NCBI GenBank assembly: GCA_964487215.1
Contig: CAZAPU010000007.1
Span: 1-27,040, forward strand
DNA length: 27,040 bases
DNA from: CAG-611 sp964487215
Lineage (GTDB): Bacteria; Bacillota_I; Bacilli_A; RF39; UBA660
Direction of reading: 5' to 3'
Below the pieces are notes generated by a model that worked only from the letters and a program-made list of their open reading frames with translations, made no database searches and was not told the origin of the DNA. How positions within the stretch are numbered: the stretch's first letter is position 1; every line of letters starts with the position of its first letter. Shown here piece by piece: positions 20,572 to 27,040 of this stretch. Both the position numbers and the translations under genes were made by a program.

Positions 20572-20721
20572 TTAGCAACAATTATTGTTATTATTGTTAC
20601 AATTATTATTGTTATTCCAACCATTATTCCAAAATAATATAAAGAATACGATTATAATTATTAACCAAACCCAACCACTACCAAATCCATCTCCATATCC
20701 ATAATTAGGATATCCATACAT
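20572..20721 (-). CDS. Small YjcZ-like glycine/asparagine-rich membrane protein
   Basis: This is a 49-residue ORF on the minus strand, too short for most gene finders. It starts MYGYPNYGYGDGFGSG, like the Gly/Tyr-rich start of YjcZ-family sporulation proteins, continues with one hydrophobic helix WLIIIIVFFILFW (about 19-31) and ends in an Asn-rich tail with three Cys (NNNNNC, NNNNNN, CC). AAAGGAG lies 9 bases before the ATG and a strong terminator follows. YjcZ proteins are tiny membrane proteins of spore formers; the Asn/Cys tail is unlike the Bacillus ones. The promoter is not clear. The rest of the 485-base gap 20424-20908 holds only regulatory sites. Confidence 0.7.
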   Translation of the reverse strand: MYGYPNYGYGDGFGSGWVWLIIIIVFFILFWNNGWNNNNNCNNNNNNCC

Positions 20722-20874
20722 AAATACCGACTCCTTTCATTATTATTATATTTTAATATAGTAAACTCTAATAATTGTGTATACCTATTGAAATAGAAAA
20801 TATTGTAAACAATTGTAACAATAAAAATAAATAATATTAAGTTTTAATAATATCTTTATAATTTTAAATATTTA

Positions 20875-20883
20875 TGATAGAAT
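20875..20883 (+). promoter_or_regulatory. Extended -10 promoter of ezrA
   Basis: TGATAGAAT, 25 bases before the ATG; ribosome site AGGTGG. Confidence 0.45.
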
Positions 20884-20908
20884 AATAATTGTAATAGTAG
20901 GTGGTAAC

Positions 20909-22630
20909 ATGAGTAAAGATACAATGTATTTAATAGGAGCTATTCTGGTAGGAATTGTTTTTATCGTTGTCTTTATTGTGCTTTTAAAGAAAAGAAAAGT
21001 ATATAAGCTTCAAAAGCAATTGCAAGAACTAGAAAGACAAAGAAATTTAATTGTTTCAACTCCTATTATGTCAGAGTTAGCTAAAGTAGAAGCAATTGTC
21101 AAAAATGCTAAATTAGAAGGCAAATATGATGATTGGAAAAATAGATATGAAGAAATAAAAAATACTAGATTTAAAGCAATTACTGATATGCTTTTAGAAG
21201 CAGATGGTTTAATAGAACAAAATAATATTAAATTAGCAGAAGATCATATCTTAAATTTAGAAATGGAAATATATAAATTACATGTAACTACTGATAATTT
21301 ACTTGACGAGATCAGAGAAATAACAATGAGTGAAGAAAGAAATAGAGCAATAGTTACAAAATTAAAAAGTAGATTTAGAGATTTAGAAAGAACTTTAAAT
21401 ACTAATAAAAATGCTTATGGAGATTCTTGTAAGTACATTGAATTGCAATTAGAAAATATTGAAAAAAGGTTTAGTGATTTTGAATCTATAATGGAAAACA
21501 ATGATTATGGAGAAGTTGCTGGTATAGTTAAAGTATTAGATGAGATGATTGCTCATATTGGTACAGTTATTGAAGAAATGCCAGATTTAATACTTTTAAC
21601 AGAAAAGATTATTCCTGATAGAATAAAAGAAGTCCAAGAAACATATGAAAAAATGCTTAATAATAATTATCCATTAACCTACTTAAATGTGGAACATAAT
21701 ATTGAACAAATTAAAAAGAAAGTAAAAGAAATAGTAGATCGTATAAAAATATTAAATCTAGAAGACAGTATGTTTGAAGTAAAAACCTTCTTAGATTATC
21801 TTGATAATTTATTAAATGATTTTGAAATAGAAAAAAGAAGTAAAAAAGTATTTGATGAAACTGCAAAAAACTTTAAAAGTAAAATTACAAGAATTAATGG
21901 AATAGTTAGTGATATTTATAATCAATTAGATGATATAAAAAATATGTATAATTTATCAGATGATGATTTGAAAGAATTAGAAAATGTTAATAATTCTTTA
22001 TATGAAATAAATAAAGATTATAATAATATTATTCAAGATCTAAAAACTAAAAAAGAACCTTATTCTGTGCTTAGAGATGTATTAGAAAGTTTATCTAATA
22101 GACTAAAAGTTGTAGAAGAAGAATTAGATAAAACATTGAAATCTTTAGGTAGTATGCATGATGATGAAATGCGAGCAAGAGAACAATTAGAAGAAGTTAC
22201 AGATTTGTTAAAAAAGAGTAAAGCTAAAATAAGAAGTTACTCTTTACCAATTATTTCTAATAATTACTTTGTGGAGTTGTCTGAAGCCAATGAAGCTATT
22301 TATGAAATAATAAAAGAATTGGAAAAAACACCAATTACTATTAAGACATTAAATATAAGAGTTGATACTGCTAGAGATTTATCATTAAAACTATTTAATA
22401 CTACCAATGAAATGGTTAAAACAGCAAAACTATCTGAAATAATAATTACTTATGGAAATAGATATAAACCATTAGCAAAAGAAATAGAAACTGGATTAGA
22501 TCATGCTACTCAATTATTCTTTAAAGGTAATTATAAAAAGTCTTTAGAAACTTCTATAGCGGCAATAAATATTGTAGAGCCTGATATATATAATAAAATG
22601 TTAAATATTTATAAAACAGAAAAGAATTAA
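20909..22630 (+). CDS. ezrA: Septation ring formation regulator EzrA
   Basis: This is a 573-residue protein with an N-terminal membrane anchor (about 6-26, YLIGAILVGIVFIVVFIVLL), then a long coiled-coil, spectrin-like cytoplasmic part (LQKQLQELERQRN, EEELDKTLKSLG). The C-terminal IITYGNRYKPLAKEIETGLDHATQLFFKGNYKKSLE corresponds to the conserved 'YgNRYR' patch of EzrA. Length and layout match the family (about 560-570). EzrA binds FtsZ and limits and positions Z rings in low-GC Gram-positives. It is a monocistronic gene with its own promoter and a strong terminator. Confidence 0.92.
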   Translation: MSKDTMYLIGAILVGIVFIVVFIVLLKKRKVYKLQKQLQELERQRNLIVSTPIMSELAKVEAIVKNAKLEGKYDDWKNRYEEIKNTRFKAITDMLLEADGLIEQNNIKLAEDHILNLEMEIYKLHVTTDNLLDEIREITMSEERNRAIVTKLKSRFRDLERTLNTNKNAYGDSCKYIELQLENIEKRFSDFESIMENNDYGEVAGIVKVLDEMIAHIGTVIEEMPDLILLTEKIIPDRIKEVQETYEKMLNNNYPLTYLNVEHNIEQIKKKVKEIVDRIKILNLEDSMFEVKTFLDYLDNLLNDFEIEKRSKKVFDETAKNFKSKITRINGIVSDIYNQLDDIKNMYNLSDDDLKELENVNNSLYEINKDYNNIIQDLKTKKEPYSVLRDVLESLSNRLKVVEEELDKTLKSLGSMHDDEMRAREQLEEVTDLLKKSKAKIRSYSLPIISNNYFVELSEANEAIYEIIKELEKTPITIKTLNIRVDTARDLSLKLFNTTNEMVKTAKLSEIIITYGNRYKPLAKEIETGLDHATQLFFKGNYKKSLETSIAAINIVEPDIYNKMLNIYKTEKN

Positions 22631-22663
22631 AAATGTAATAACACAAAATATTACATTTTTTTT
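22629..22663 (+). terminator. Intrinsic terminator after ezrA
   Basis: Perfect 12-bp stem AAAAATGTAATA/TATTACATTTTT, 8-base loop, T-run. Confidence 0.9.
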
Positions 22664-22664
22664 A

Positions 22665-22692
22665 TTGATAATTTTTTTTATCTTGTTATAAT
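22665..22692 (+). promoter_or_regulatory. Promoter of lon
   Basis: TTGATA (22665-22670), 16-base spacer ending TGT, TATAAT (22687-22692): both a -35 and an extended -10. No CtsR or CIRCE operator is seen. Confidence 0.65.
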
Positions 22693-22724
22693 AATAAGTA
22701 TTAAATTTTTAAGGAGGAAAAAGA

Positions 22725-25040
22725 ATGAATAAAACTAGTTTACCTGTAATTGTTTTAAAAAATATAATTCTTTTTCCTAATAGTGAAATAAGATTAGAAG
22801 TAGAATCAATACAAGATAAAGAACTTCTTTCTTTAGCAGAATCTTATTATAATAAAAATATTTTAGTTGTTCATCAAACAGATCTTTTAGAAACGAACTT
22901 TGATATTAATGATTTACCAAAAATAGGGGTTGTAGGATATATATCTATGAAAATAGATTTACCTAATAATAAAACAAGAGTAGTTATTAGAGGATTAAAT
23001 AGAATTAATGTAGAACAATATGAACAAGAAGAAGATAATTTTTTAATTAGTTATTTAAATCAAATAGAATTAGAAAGTTTGGATGAATTTGAACAAATAG
23101 CTTATTGTAGAAGCTTAATAAAACAATTTGAATATTTTATAGATAACAATCCTAATATTAGTAATAGTATTTTAGCACAAATTACTAATATGCAAAATTT
23201 GGATAAATTGACAGATATAATTTCAATATCTATTCCGGGTTCATATGAAAGAAAATTAGAATATATTGAAGAAATCAATCCTACTGTTAGAACAACTATG
23301 TTATTGGAAGATATAAATCAAGAATTAAAAGTTGTATCTTTAGAAAAATCTTTGGAAGAAAAAGTAGGAAAAAACTTAGATAAGGCACAAAAAGATTATG
23401 TTTTACAAGAAAAATTAAAAGTAATAAAAGATGAACTTGGTTTATCTTTTGATAAAGAAAACGAATTATTAACTTTAAAAGAAACTGTTAAAAATTTAAA
23501 ATGTCCTGATACAGTTAAACAAAGATTATTATTGGAATTAAATAGATATGAAACAACACCAGTTACAAGTCCTGAAATTAGTATTATTAGAAGTTATATA
23601 GACTGGTTACTAACAATTCCATGGAATATTGAAACTAAAGATAATAAAGATTTAAATAAAGCTAGAAAAATGTTAGATGAAACACATTTTGGTTTAGAAG
23701 ATGTAAAAGAAAGAGTCATTGAATATCTTGCTTTAAGACAAATTACAAATAGCGAGAATAGTCCTATCATTTGTTTAGTTGGTCCTCCAGGTGTTGGAAA
23801 AACATCATTTGCTAGAAGTATAGCAACAGCAATGAATAGAAATTATATTAAAATATCAGTTGGTGGGGTAAATGATGAAGCAGAGATTATGGGACATAGA
23901 AAAACTTATCTTGGAGCATATCCTGGTAGAATAATTTCTGGTATAAAAAAAGCTGGTTCTAAAAATCCAGTCTTTGTAATAGATGAAATTGATAAAATGT
24001 GCAAAGATATAAAAGGGGATCCTGCTAGTAGTTTACTTGAAGTATTAGATAAAGAACAAAATCATTCTTTTTCAGATCATTATATTGAAGAACCATTTGA
24101 CTTATCAAAAGTAGTGTTCATTTGTACGGCTAATTATGAAGAAAATATACCTCTTGAATTATTGGATCGTTTAGAAATTATTCATATATCAAGTTATACT
24201 GAATATGAAAAACTTAATATTGCAAAAGATTATGTTATTCCTAAAAGTGTTAAAAGCCATGGATTAACTACTAAACAAGTTGAGTTTAAAGAGGAAGCCA
24301 TTCTTAAAATAATTAGAAACTATACTAAAGAAGCAGGTATAAGAGAATTAGAAAGAATGATTGATTCAATTCTTAGAAAAATAGTTAAAGACATTGTTTT
24401 AAATAAATCTAAAAAGAAGTATATAGTTACTGAAAAAGAGGTTCAATTATATTTAAAAAATGAAAAATATTCATTTAATAAAAATAATTATGATTCTAGA
24501 ATAGGTATTGTAAATGGTATGAGTTATAGTTATCTTGGAGGAGATATTCTTCCAATTGAAGTAAATTATTTTAAAGGCAAAGGAGATATTATAGTTACCG
24601 GCAGCCTTGGAGAAGTATTTATTGAAAGCATAAAAATAGCAATTGATTATATTAAAAGTAATTCTAAGTTATTAAATATTGATTATAAATTATTGAACGA
24701 AAATAATATACATGTTCATGTACCTGAATGTGCTGTAAAAAAAGAAGGGCCAAGTGCAGGAATAGCTATAACAACTGCCTTAATTAGTGCTTTTAAAAAT
24801 ATAGAAATACCTAGAAATATAAGTATGACCGGAGAAATTACTTTAAGAGGTAATATTCTTCCAATTGGAGGATTAAAAGAAAAAATAATTGCAGCTAAGA
24901 GAGCAGATATCACAAAAATTATTGTTCCAGAAGATAATAAAAAATCTATAGAAGAATTAGATAATAAAATAATAAAAGATATAGAATTTGTTTATGTTAA
25001 TAATTATAAAGATATTATTAAAGAATTAAAATTAATTTAA
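22725..25040 (+). CDS. lon: ATP-dependent protease Lon (LonA)
   Basis: The 771-residue AAA+ serine protease degrades misfolded and regulatory proteins in the cytoplasm. The N-terminal substrate domain begins LPVIVLKNIILFPNSEIRLEV. The ATPase has Walker A GPPGVGKT (353-360), Walker B VFVIDEID (416-423) and the GAYPGRII pore region (397-404). The protease domain has KKEGPSAG (672-679) with nucleophile S677 and GGLKEKIIAAKRA (715-727) with K720. Length equals Bacillus LonA. It starts after AAGGAGG and ends in a strong terminator; the neighbours clpX and others of Bacillus are absent here. Confidence 0.97.
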   Translation: MNKTSLPVIVLKNIILFPNSEIRLEVESIQDKELLSLAESYYNKNILVVHQTDLLETNFDINDLPKIGVVGYISMKIDLPNNKTRVVIRGLNRINVEQYEQEEDNFLISYLNQIELESLDEFEQIAYCRSLIKQFEYFIDNNPNISNSILAQITNMQNLDKLTDIISISIPGSYERKLEYIEEINPTVRTTMLLEDINQELKVVSLEKSLEEKVGKNLDKAQKDYVLQEKLKVIKDELGLSFDKENELLTLKETVKNLKCPDTVKQRLLLELNRYETTPVTSPEISIIRSYIDWLLTIPWNIETKDNKDLNKARKMLDETHFGLEDVKERVIEYLALRQITNSENSPIICLVGPPGVGKTSFARSIATAMNRNYIKISVGGVNDEAEIMGHRKTYLGAYPGRIISGIKKAGSKNPVFVIDEIDKMCKDIKGDPASSLLEVLDKEQNHSFSDHYIEEPFDLSKVVFICTANYEENIPLELLDRLEIIHISSYTEYEKLNIAKDYVIPKSVKSHGLTTKQVEFKEEAILKIIRNYTKEAGIRELERMIDSILRKIVKDIVLNKSKKKYIVTEKEVQLYLKNEKYSFNKNNYDSRIGIVNGMSYSYLGGDILPIEVNYFKGKGDIIVTGSLGEVFIESIKIAIDYIKSNSKLLNIDYKLLNENNIHVHVPECAVKKEGPSAGIAITTALISAFKNIEIPRNISMTGEITLRGNILPIGGLKEKIIAAKRADITKIIVPEDNKKSIEELDNKIIKDIEFVYVNNYKDIIKELKLI

Positions 25041-25043
25041 AAT

Positions 25044-25068
25044 AAAAGAGAAAATAATTCTCTTTTTC
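25044..25068 (+). terminator. Intrinsic terminator after lon
   Basis: Perfect 9-bp stem AAAAGAGAA/TTCTCTTTT with loop AATAA. Confidence 0.85.
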
Positions 25069-25094
25069 ATTTTTATATAAAAATAGCATATATT
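25066..25094 (+). promoter_or_regulatory. Possible sigma-E promoter of spoVID
   Basis: TTCATTTT (25066-25073), 13-base spacer, CATATATT (25087-25094), one base from the sigma-E -10 CATACAnT. Spore morphogenesis genes of this kind are sigma-E-dependent in Bacillus. AT-rich DNA makes chance matches possible. Confidence 0.35.
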
Positions 25095-25118
25095 TAAATG
25101 AAAAAGGAGGATAATATT

Positions 25119-25766
25119 ATGAAACAAATTATTCCATTTACAAAAGATATTGTATTTAAAAGTACAATTGGAGAACTAACAAGTATATCATTAGATCATG
25201 ATTTACAATTGAAAGGTGAAGATTTAATTACAGGTAACTTCTATATAAAAGGAAAATACAAATTAACAACTGCTAGTCAAATAGAAGAAGATTTTAGTTA
25301 TAAAGTACCATGTGAAATTGCAATAAGTGATGATTATGATACCTTTGATGCAACTATTGATATAGATGATTTTTATTATGAAGTTGTAGAAGAAGAAATA
25401 TTAAAAGTTAATATAGCTGTTGCTATTGATAATTTGATTAAAAAAGAAAAAATTGAAATAGAAGAGCCCAAAAAAGAAATAGAAGAAGAGATTGAACAAA
25501 GAGTAATATTTAATTATGATGAAGAAGAAAGAGAATCAATAAATCCAATGAACTTAATTCAAGAAACTAAAAAAGAAGTATTTAATAATATTAATACTAA
25601 TGATTTATACTCAACATATTCTGTTTATTTAGTACAAGAAAATGATAGTTTTGAAAAATTAGAAGAAAAGTATAATTGTAAAAAAGAAGATATTCTTCAA
25701 TATAATGATGTAAATGATTTGACTCCAGGTATAAAATTAGTTATTCCTGAAATAAATAATGGATAA
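25119..25766 (+). CDS. spoVID: SpoVID-like spore coat morphogenetic protein with LysM domain
   Basis: This is a 215-residue protein; ATG 25119 follows AAAAAGGAGG by 8 bases, while the ATG at 25098 precedes that site. The N-terminal domain (IPFTKDIVFKSTIGELTSISLDHDLQLKGEDLITGNFYIKGKYKL, 5-48) is the SpoVID/SafA-class N-domain. An acidic linker (about 110-140) follows, and a LysM domain closes it (about 172-211: YSVYLVQENDSFEKLEEKYNC, LVIPE). Bacillus SpoVID has 575 residues, so this is a much reduced form that keeps both ends. In Bacillus it localises coat proteins around the forespore. It overlaps the downstream ysxE by 8 bases, the Bacillus order. Confidence 0.85.
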   Translation: MKQIIPFTKDIVFKSTIGELTSISLDHDLQLKGEDLITGNFYIKGKYKLTTASQIEEDFSYKVPCEIAISDDYDTFDATIDIDDFYYEVVEEEILKVNIAVAIDNLIKKEKIEIEEPKKEIEEEIEQRVIFNYDEEERESINPMNLIQETKKEVFNNINTNDLYSTYSVYLVQENDSFEKLEEKYNCKKEDILQYNDVNDLTPGIKLVIPEINNG

Positions 25767-26655
25767 TGTAAATAATTTACTTAAAAAATATAATATAAGT
25801 CCAGTTGGATATACAAAAAAAAAGAATGTTTTAATTGTAGAAACAAAAGACAATAAATATGTAATAAAAAAGAAAAAGAAAGATGTTAGTGAAATATATA
25901 ATTATTTAAAAACAAGAAATTTTGAGTTTTTTCCCTATAACTATGTTAATGATGATGAATATGAAATAACGGAGTTTATTGAAGATAATAATTTGTCTAA
26001 TTATGATAAAGGTGTTGAAATAATTAATTTAATAAGTTTATTACATAATAAAACAACATCATATGAAGAAATAGATATTGATGATTATAAAATTATTTAT
26101 GAAGAATTAAAAACGAAAATTGAAGATTTAATTATTTACTTTAACGATCTAAATGATGAAATAGATAATGAAATATATATGTCTCCATCTAATTATTTAT
26201 TAGTAAGAAATATATCAAAAATATATGCTGCTATGGATTATTGTAAACAAGAATTGGATAATTGGTATAATTTAATAAAAGATAATTTAAAACAGAGAAA
26301 AGTAATTATAAATAATAATTTGGAATTAGATCATCTAATAAGAGGAGAAAATAGTTATCTTATTAGTTGGGATAAAGCAAAAAAAGATATACCCATATAT
26401 GATATATATAATTTTTATAAAAAAAATTATAAAGATTTGGATTTTGAAAACATTTATAGTATTTATGAAAGTAAATATCCACTACATGAAGAAGAAAGAA
26501 AACTATTATTTATTATGTTATCGTTACCAAATAAAATAGATTTAATAAATGATGAATATAAGAATTGTAAAAGAATTATGGAATTATTAGATTATGTTAT
26601 TACAACAGAAAAAATAATTTCACCATATTATGCGAATCAACAGGAAGAAAAATAA
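25759..26655 (+). CDS. ysxE: YsxE/CotS-family kinase-like spore coat protein, degenerate
   Basis: This is a 298-residue protein of the CotS-like kinase-fold family. An N-lobe is visible (VLIVETKDNKYVIKKK, 24-39), a hinge EITEFIED (69-76), and SLLHNKTTSY (93-102), typical of CotS proteins. The catalytic loop, usually HGDLHPSN, here reads NNNLELDH (185-192), and the usual ID[FW] metal motif is ISW (202-204), so catalysis is unlikely. Synteny with spoVID, with 8 overlapping bases, gives the name. In Bacillus the family contributes to coat assembly. Its 3' end overlaps the convergent minus-strand gene by about 36 bases, and no terminator is seen between them. Confidence 0.78.
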   Translation: MDNVNNLLKKYNISPVGYTKKKNVLIVETKDNKYVIKKKKKDVSEIYNYLKTRNFEFFPYNYVNDDEYEITEFIEDNNLSNYDKGVEIINLISLLHNKTTSYEEIDIDDYKIIYEELKTKIEDLIIYFNDLNDEIDNEIYMSPSNYLLVRNISKIYAAMDYCKQELDNWYNLIKDNLKQRKVIINNNLELDHLIRGENSYLISWDKAKKDIPIYDIYNFYKKNYKDLDFENIYSIYESKYPLHEEERKLLFIMLSLPNKIDLINDEYKNCKRIMELLDYVITTEKIISPYYANQQEEK

Positions 26656-26841
26656 AATAATTTCACTAAATAATATAATAGCATTCCATGTAATAGGAAA
26701 AAATATTAAGATAAATGCTTGATATACAATTATTAATAACCACCATCCAATAAATGCAAGATAGCAACCACTATTTCTTCTTTTACATTTACAAGTATTA
26801 CAATTACACATCATTCCATGTCTAGCATTATTGTTAAACAT
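26620..26841 (-). CDS. Small Cys-rich two-helix membrane protein
   Basis: This 73-residue protein lies on the minus strand with TAGGTGAT before its ATG. The N-terminus is soluble and Cys-rich (C12, C14, C17, C19, C26 in the MCNCNTCKCKRR region), followed by two hydrophobic helices (about 27-48 and 54-72). The CNC.TCKCKRR pattern could bind metal. I do not recognise a family. It converges on and overlaps ysxE, and its minus-strand upstream has CATAATATA, which fits a sigma-K -10 (CATAnnnTA) but lacks a -35. A sporulation role is a guess from context. Confidence 0.6.
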   Translation of the reverse strand: MFNNNARHGMMCNCNTCKCKRRNSGCYLAFIGWWLLIIVYQAFILIFFPITWNAIILFSEIILFFFLLIRIIW

Positions 26842-26874
26842 AAGATCACCTATAATATATTATGATAATAACCT

Positions 26875-26902
26875 AAAAAAGACAAAAAAACTGTCTTTTT
26901 TT
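26875..26902. terminator. Symmetric terminator-like hairpin between divergent genes
   Basis: Stem AAAAAAGACA/TGTCTTTTTT with a 7-base loop. T-runs exist on both strands. It lies upstream of both flanking genes, so it probably stops read-through from either side. Confidence 0.5.
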
Positions 26903-26962
26903 CATTGTAAAAGAAGAAAAAGTAATTTATAAATAAATTATAAAAATAGGAATGTGTTTACT

Positions 26963-27040
26963 ATGGAAAATAAAAAGAAAACAATAGGACAAAAAGCATC
27001 TACTACCGGAACAATATATGGAATATATGATATGAATGGT
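26963..27040 (+). CDS. Partial ORF with STTGTIYGIYDMNG motif
   Basis: An ATG frame of 26 codons runs to the window end: MENKKKTIGQKASTTGTIYGIYD then MNG. 'STTGN.YGIYDMSGG' is common near the middle or C-terminus of large secreted or pilin-like proteins and of FGE-sulfatase-type domains in gut Bacillota. Here it follows only 12 residues of start and no signal peptide, so it may be a remnant of such a protein or a short relative. The upstream ribosome site is weak (AGGAATG). Confidence 0.45.
   Translation, partial: MENKKKTIGQKASTTGTIYGIYDMNG

Noticed and set aside
24716..24913. Minus-strand frame in the lon protease domain
   Set aside because: Shadow of a highly conserved domain.

Overview
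The window is from a very AT-rich (about 25% G+C by eye), spore-forming member of the Bacillota that uses the standard bacterial code: TGA is a stop in ATGA overlaps and Trp is TGG. Gene order follows the Bacillus chromosome in many small blocks: sigG-ylmC, lspA-rluD(ylyB), spoIIAA-sigF-spoVAC-AD-AEb, scpA-scpB, murT-gatD, spoVID-ysxE. Short proteins, small gene sets and base composition suggest a reduced-genome Bacilli lineage, such as the uncultured gut RF39-type groups. That placement is inference.

Layout. 1-2251: 3' end of sigG, ylmC, lspA, rluD and a small ORF whose start codon is ACG. 2312-4961: a GluP/YqgP-type rhomboid protease and a degenerate RNase II/R-like (RNB) protein. 5052-7870: the forespore regulatory block, with spoIIAA overlapping sigF and no spoIIAB between them, then a terminator, a consensus sigma-G promoter and a minimal spoVA operon. 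7953-10153: an exported camelysin/TasA-like protein, a DUF1292 protein and a membrane-anchored lysozyme-like protein. 10200-11572: scpA, scpB and tRNA-Leu(CAA).

11573-15660 is an accessory stretch downstream of tRNA-Leu. It holds small single-gene units (zinc ribbon protein, frameshifted remnant, transglutaminase-like protein, deoxyribosyltransferase-like protein, three further small genes). Among them are a duplicated ~110-nt hairpin element and copies of a tRNA-tail sequence that starts GCACCATTAGATAT, also found directly after tRNA-Leu and tRNA-Thr.

15730-17648 has tRNA-Gln(CTG), gltX, tRNA-Glu(CTC) and tRNA-Thr(CGT). 17734-20423 has a CmpB-family membrane protein convergent with murT-gatD (lipid II amidation), in which GatD lacks its catalytic Cys and His. 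20572-22630 has a minus-strand 49-residue YjcZ-like protein and ezrA. 22725-25040 is lon. 25119-26841 has spoVID-ysxE (spore coat) and a small Cys-rich membrane protein on the minus strand; a protein with a STTGTIYGIYDMNG motif runs off the end.

The strongest leads are a sigma-F switch without spoIIAB at the locus and without the SpoIIAA phospho-serine, a GatD pseudo-amidotransferase, a catalytically dead RNB protein, and the tRNA-anchored repeat region.
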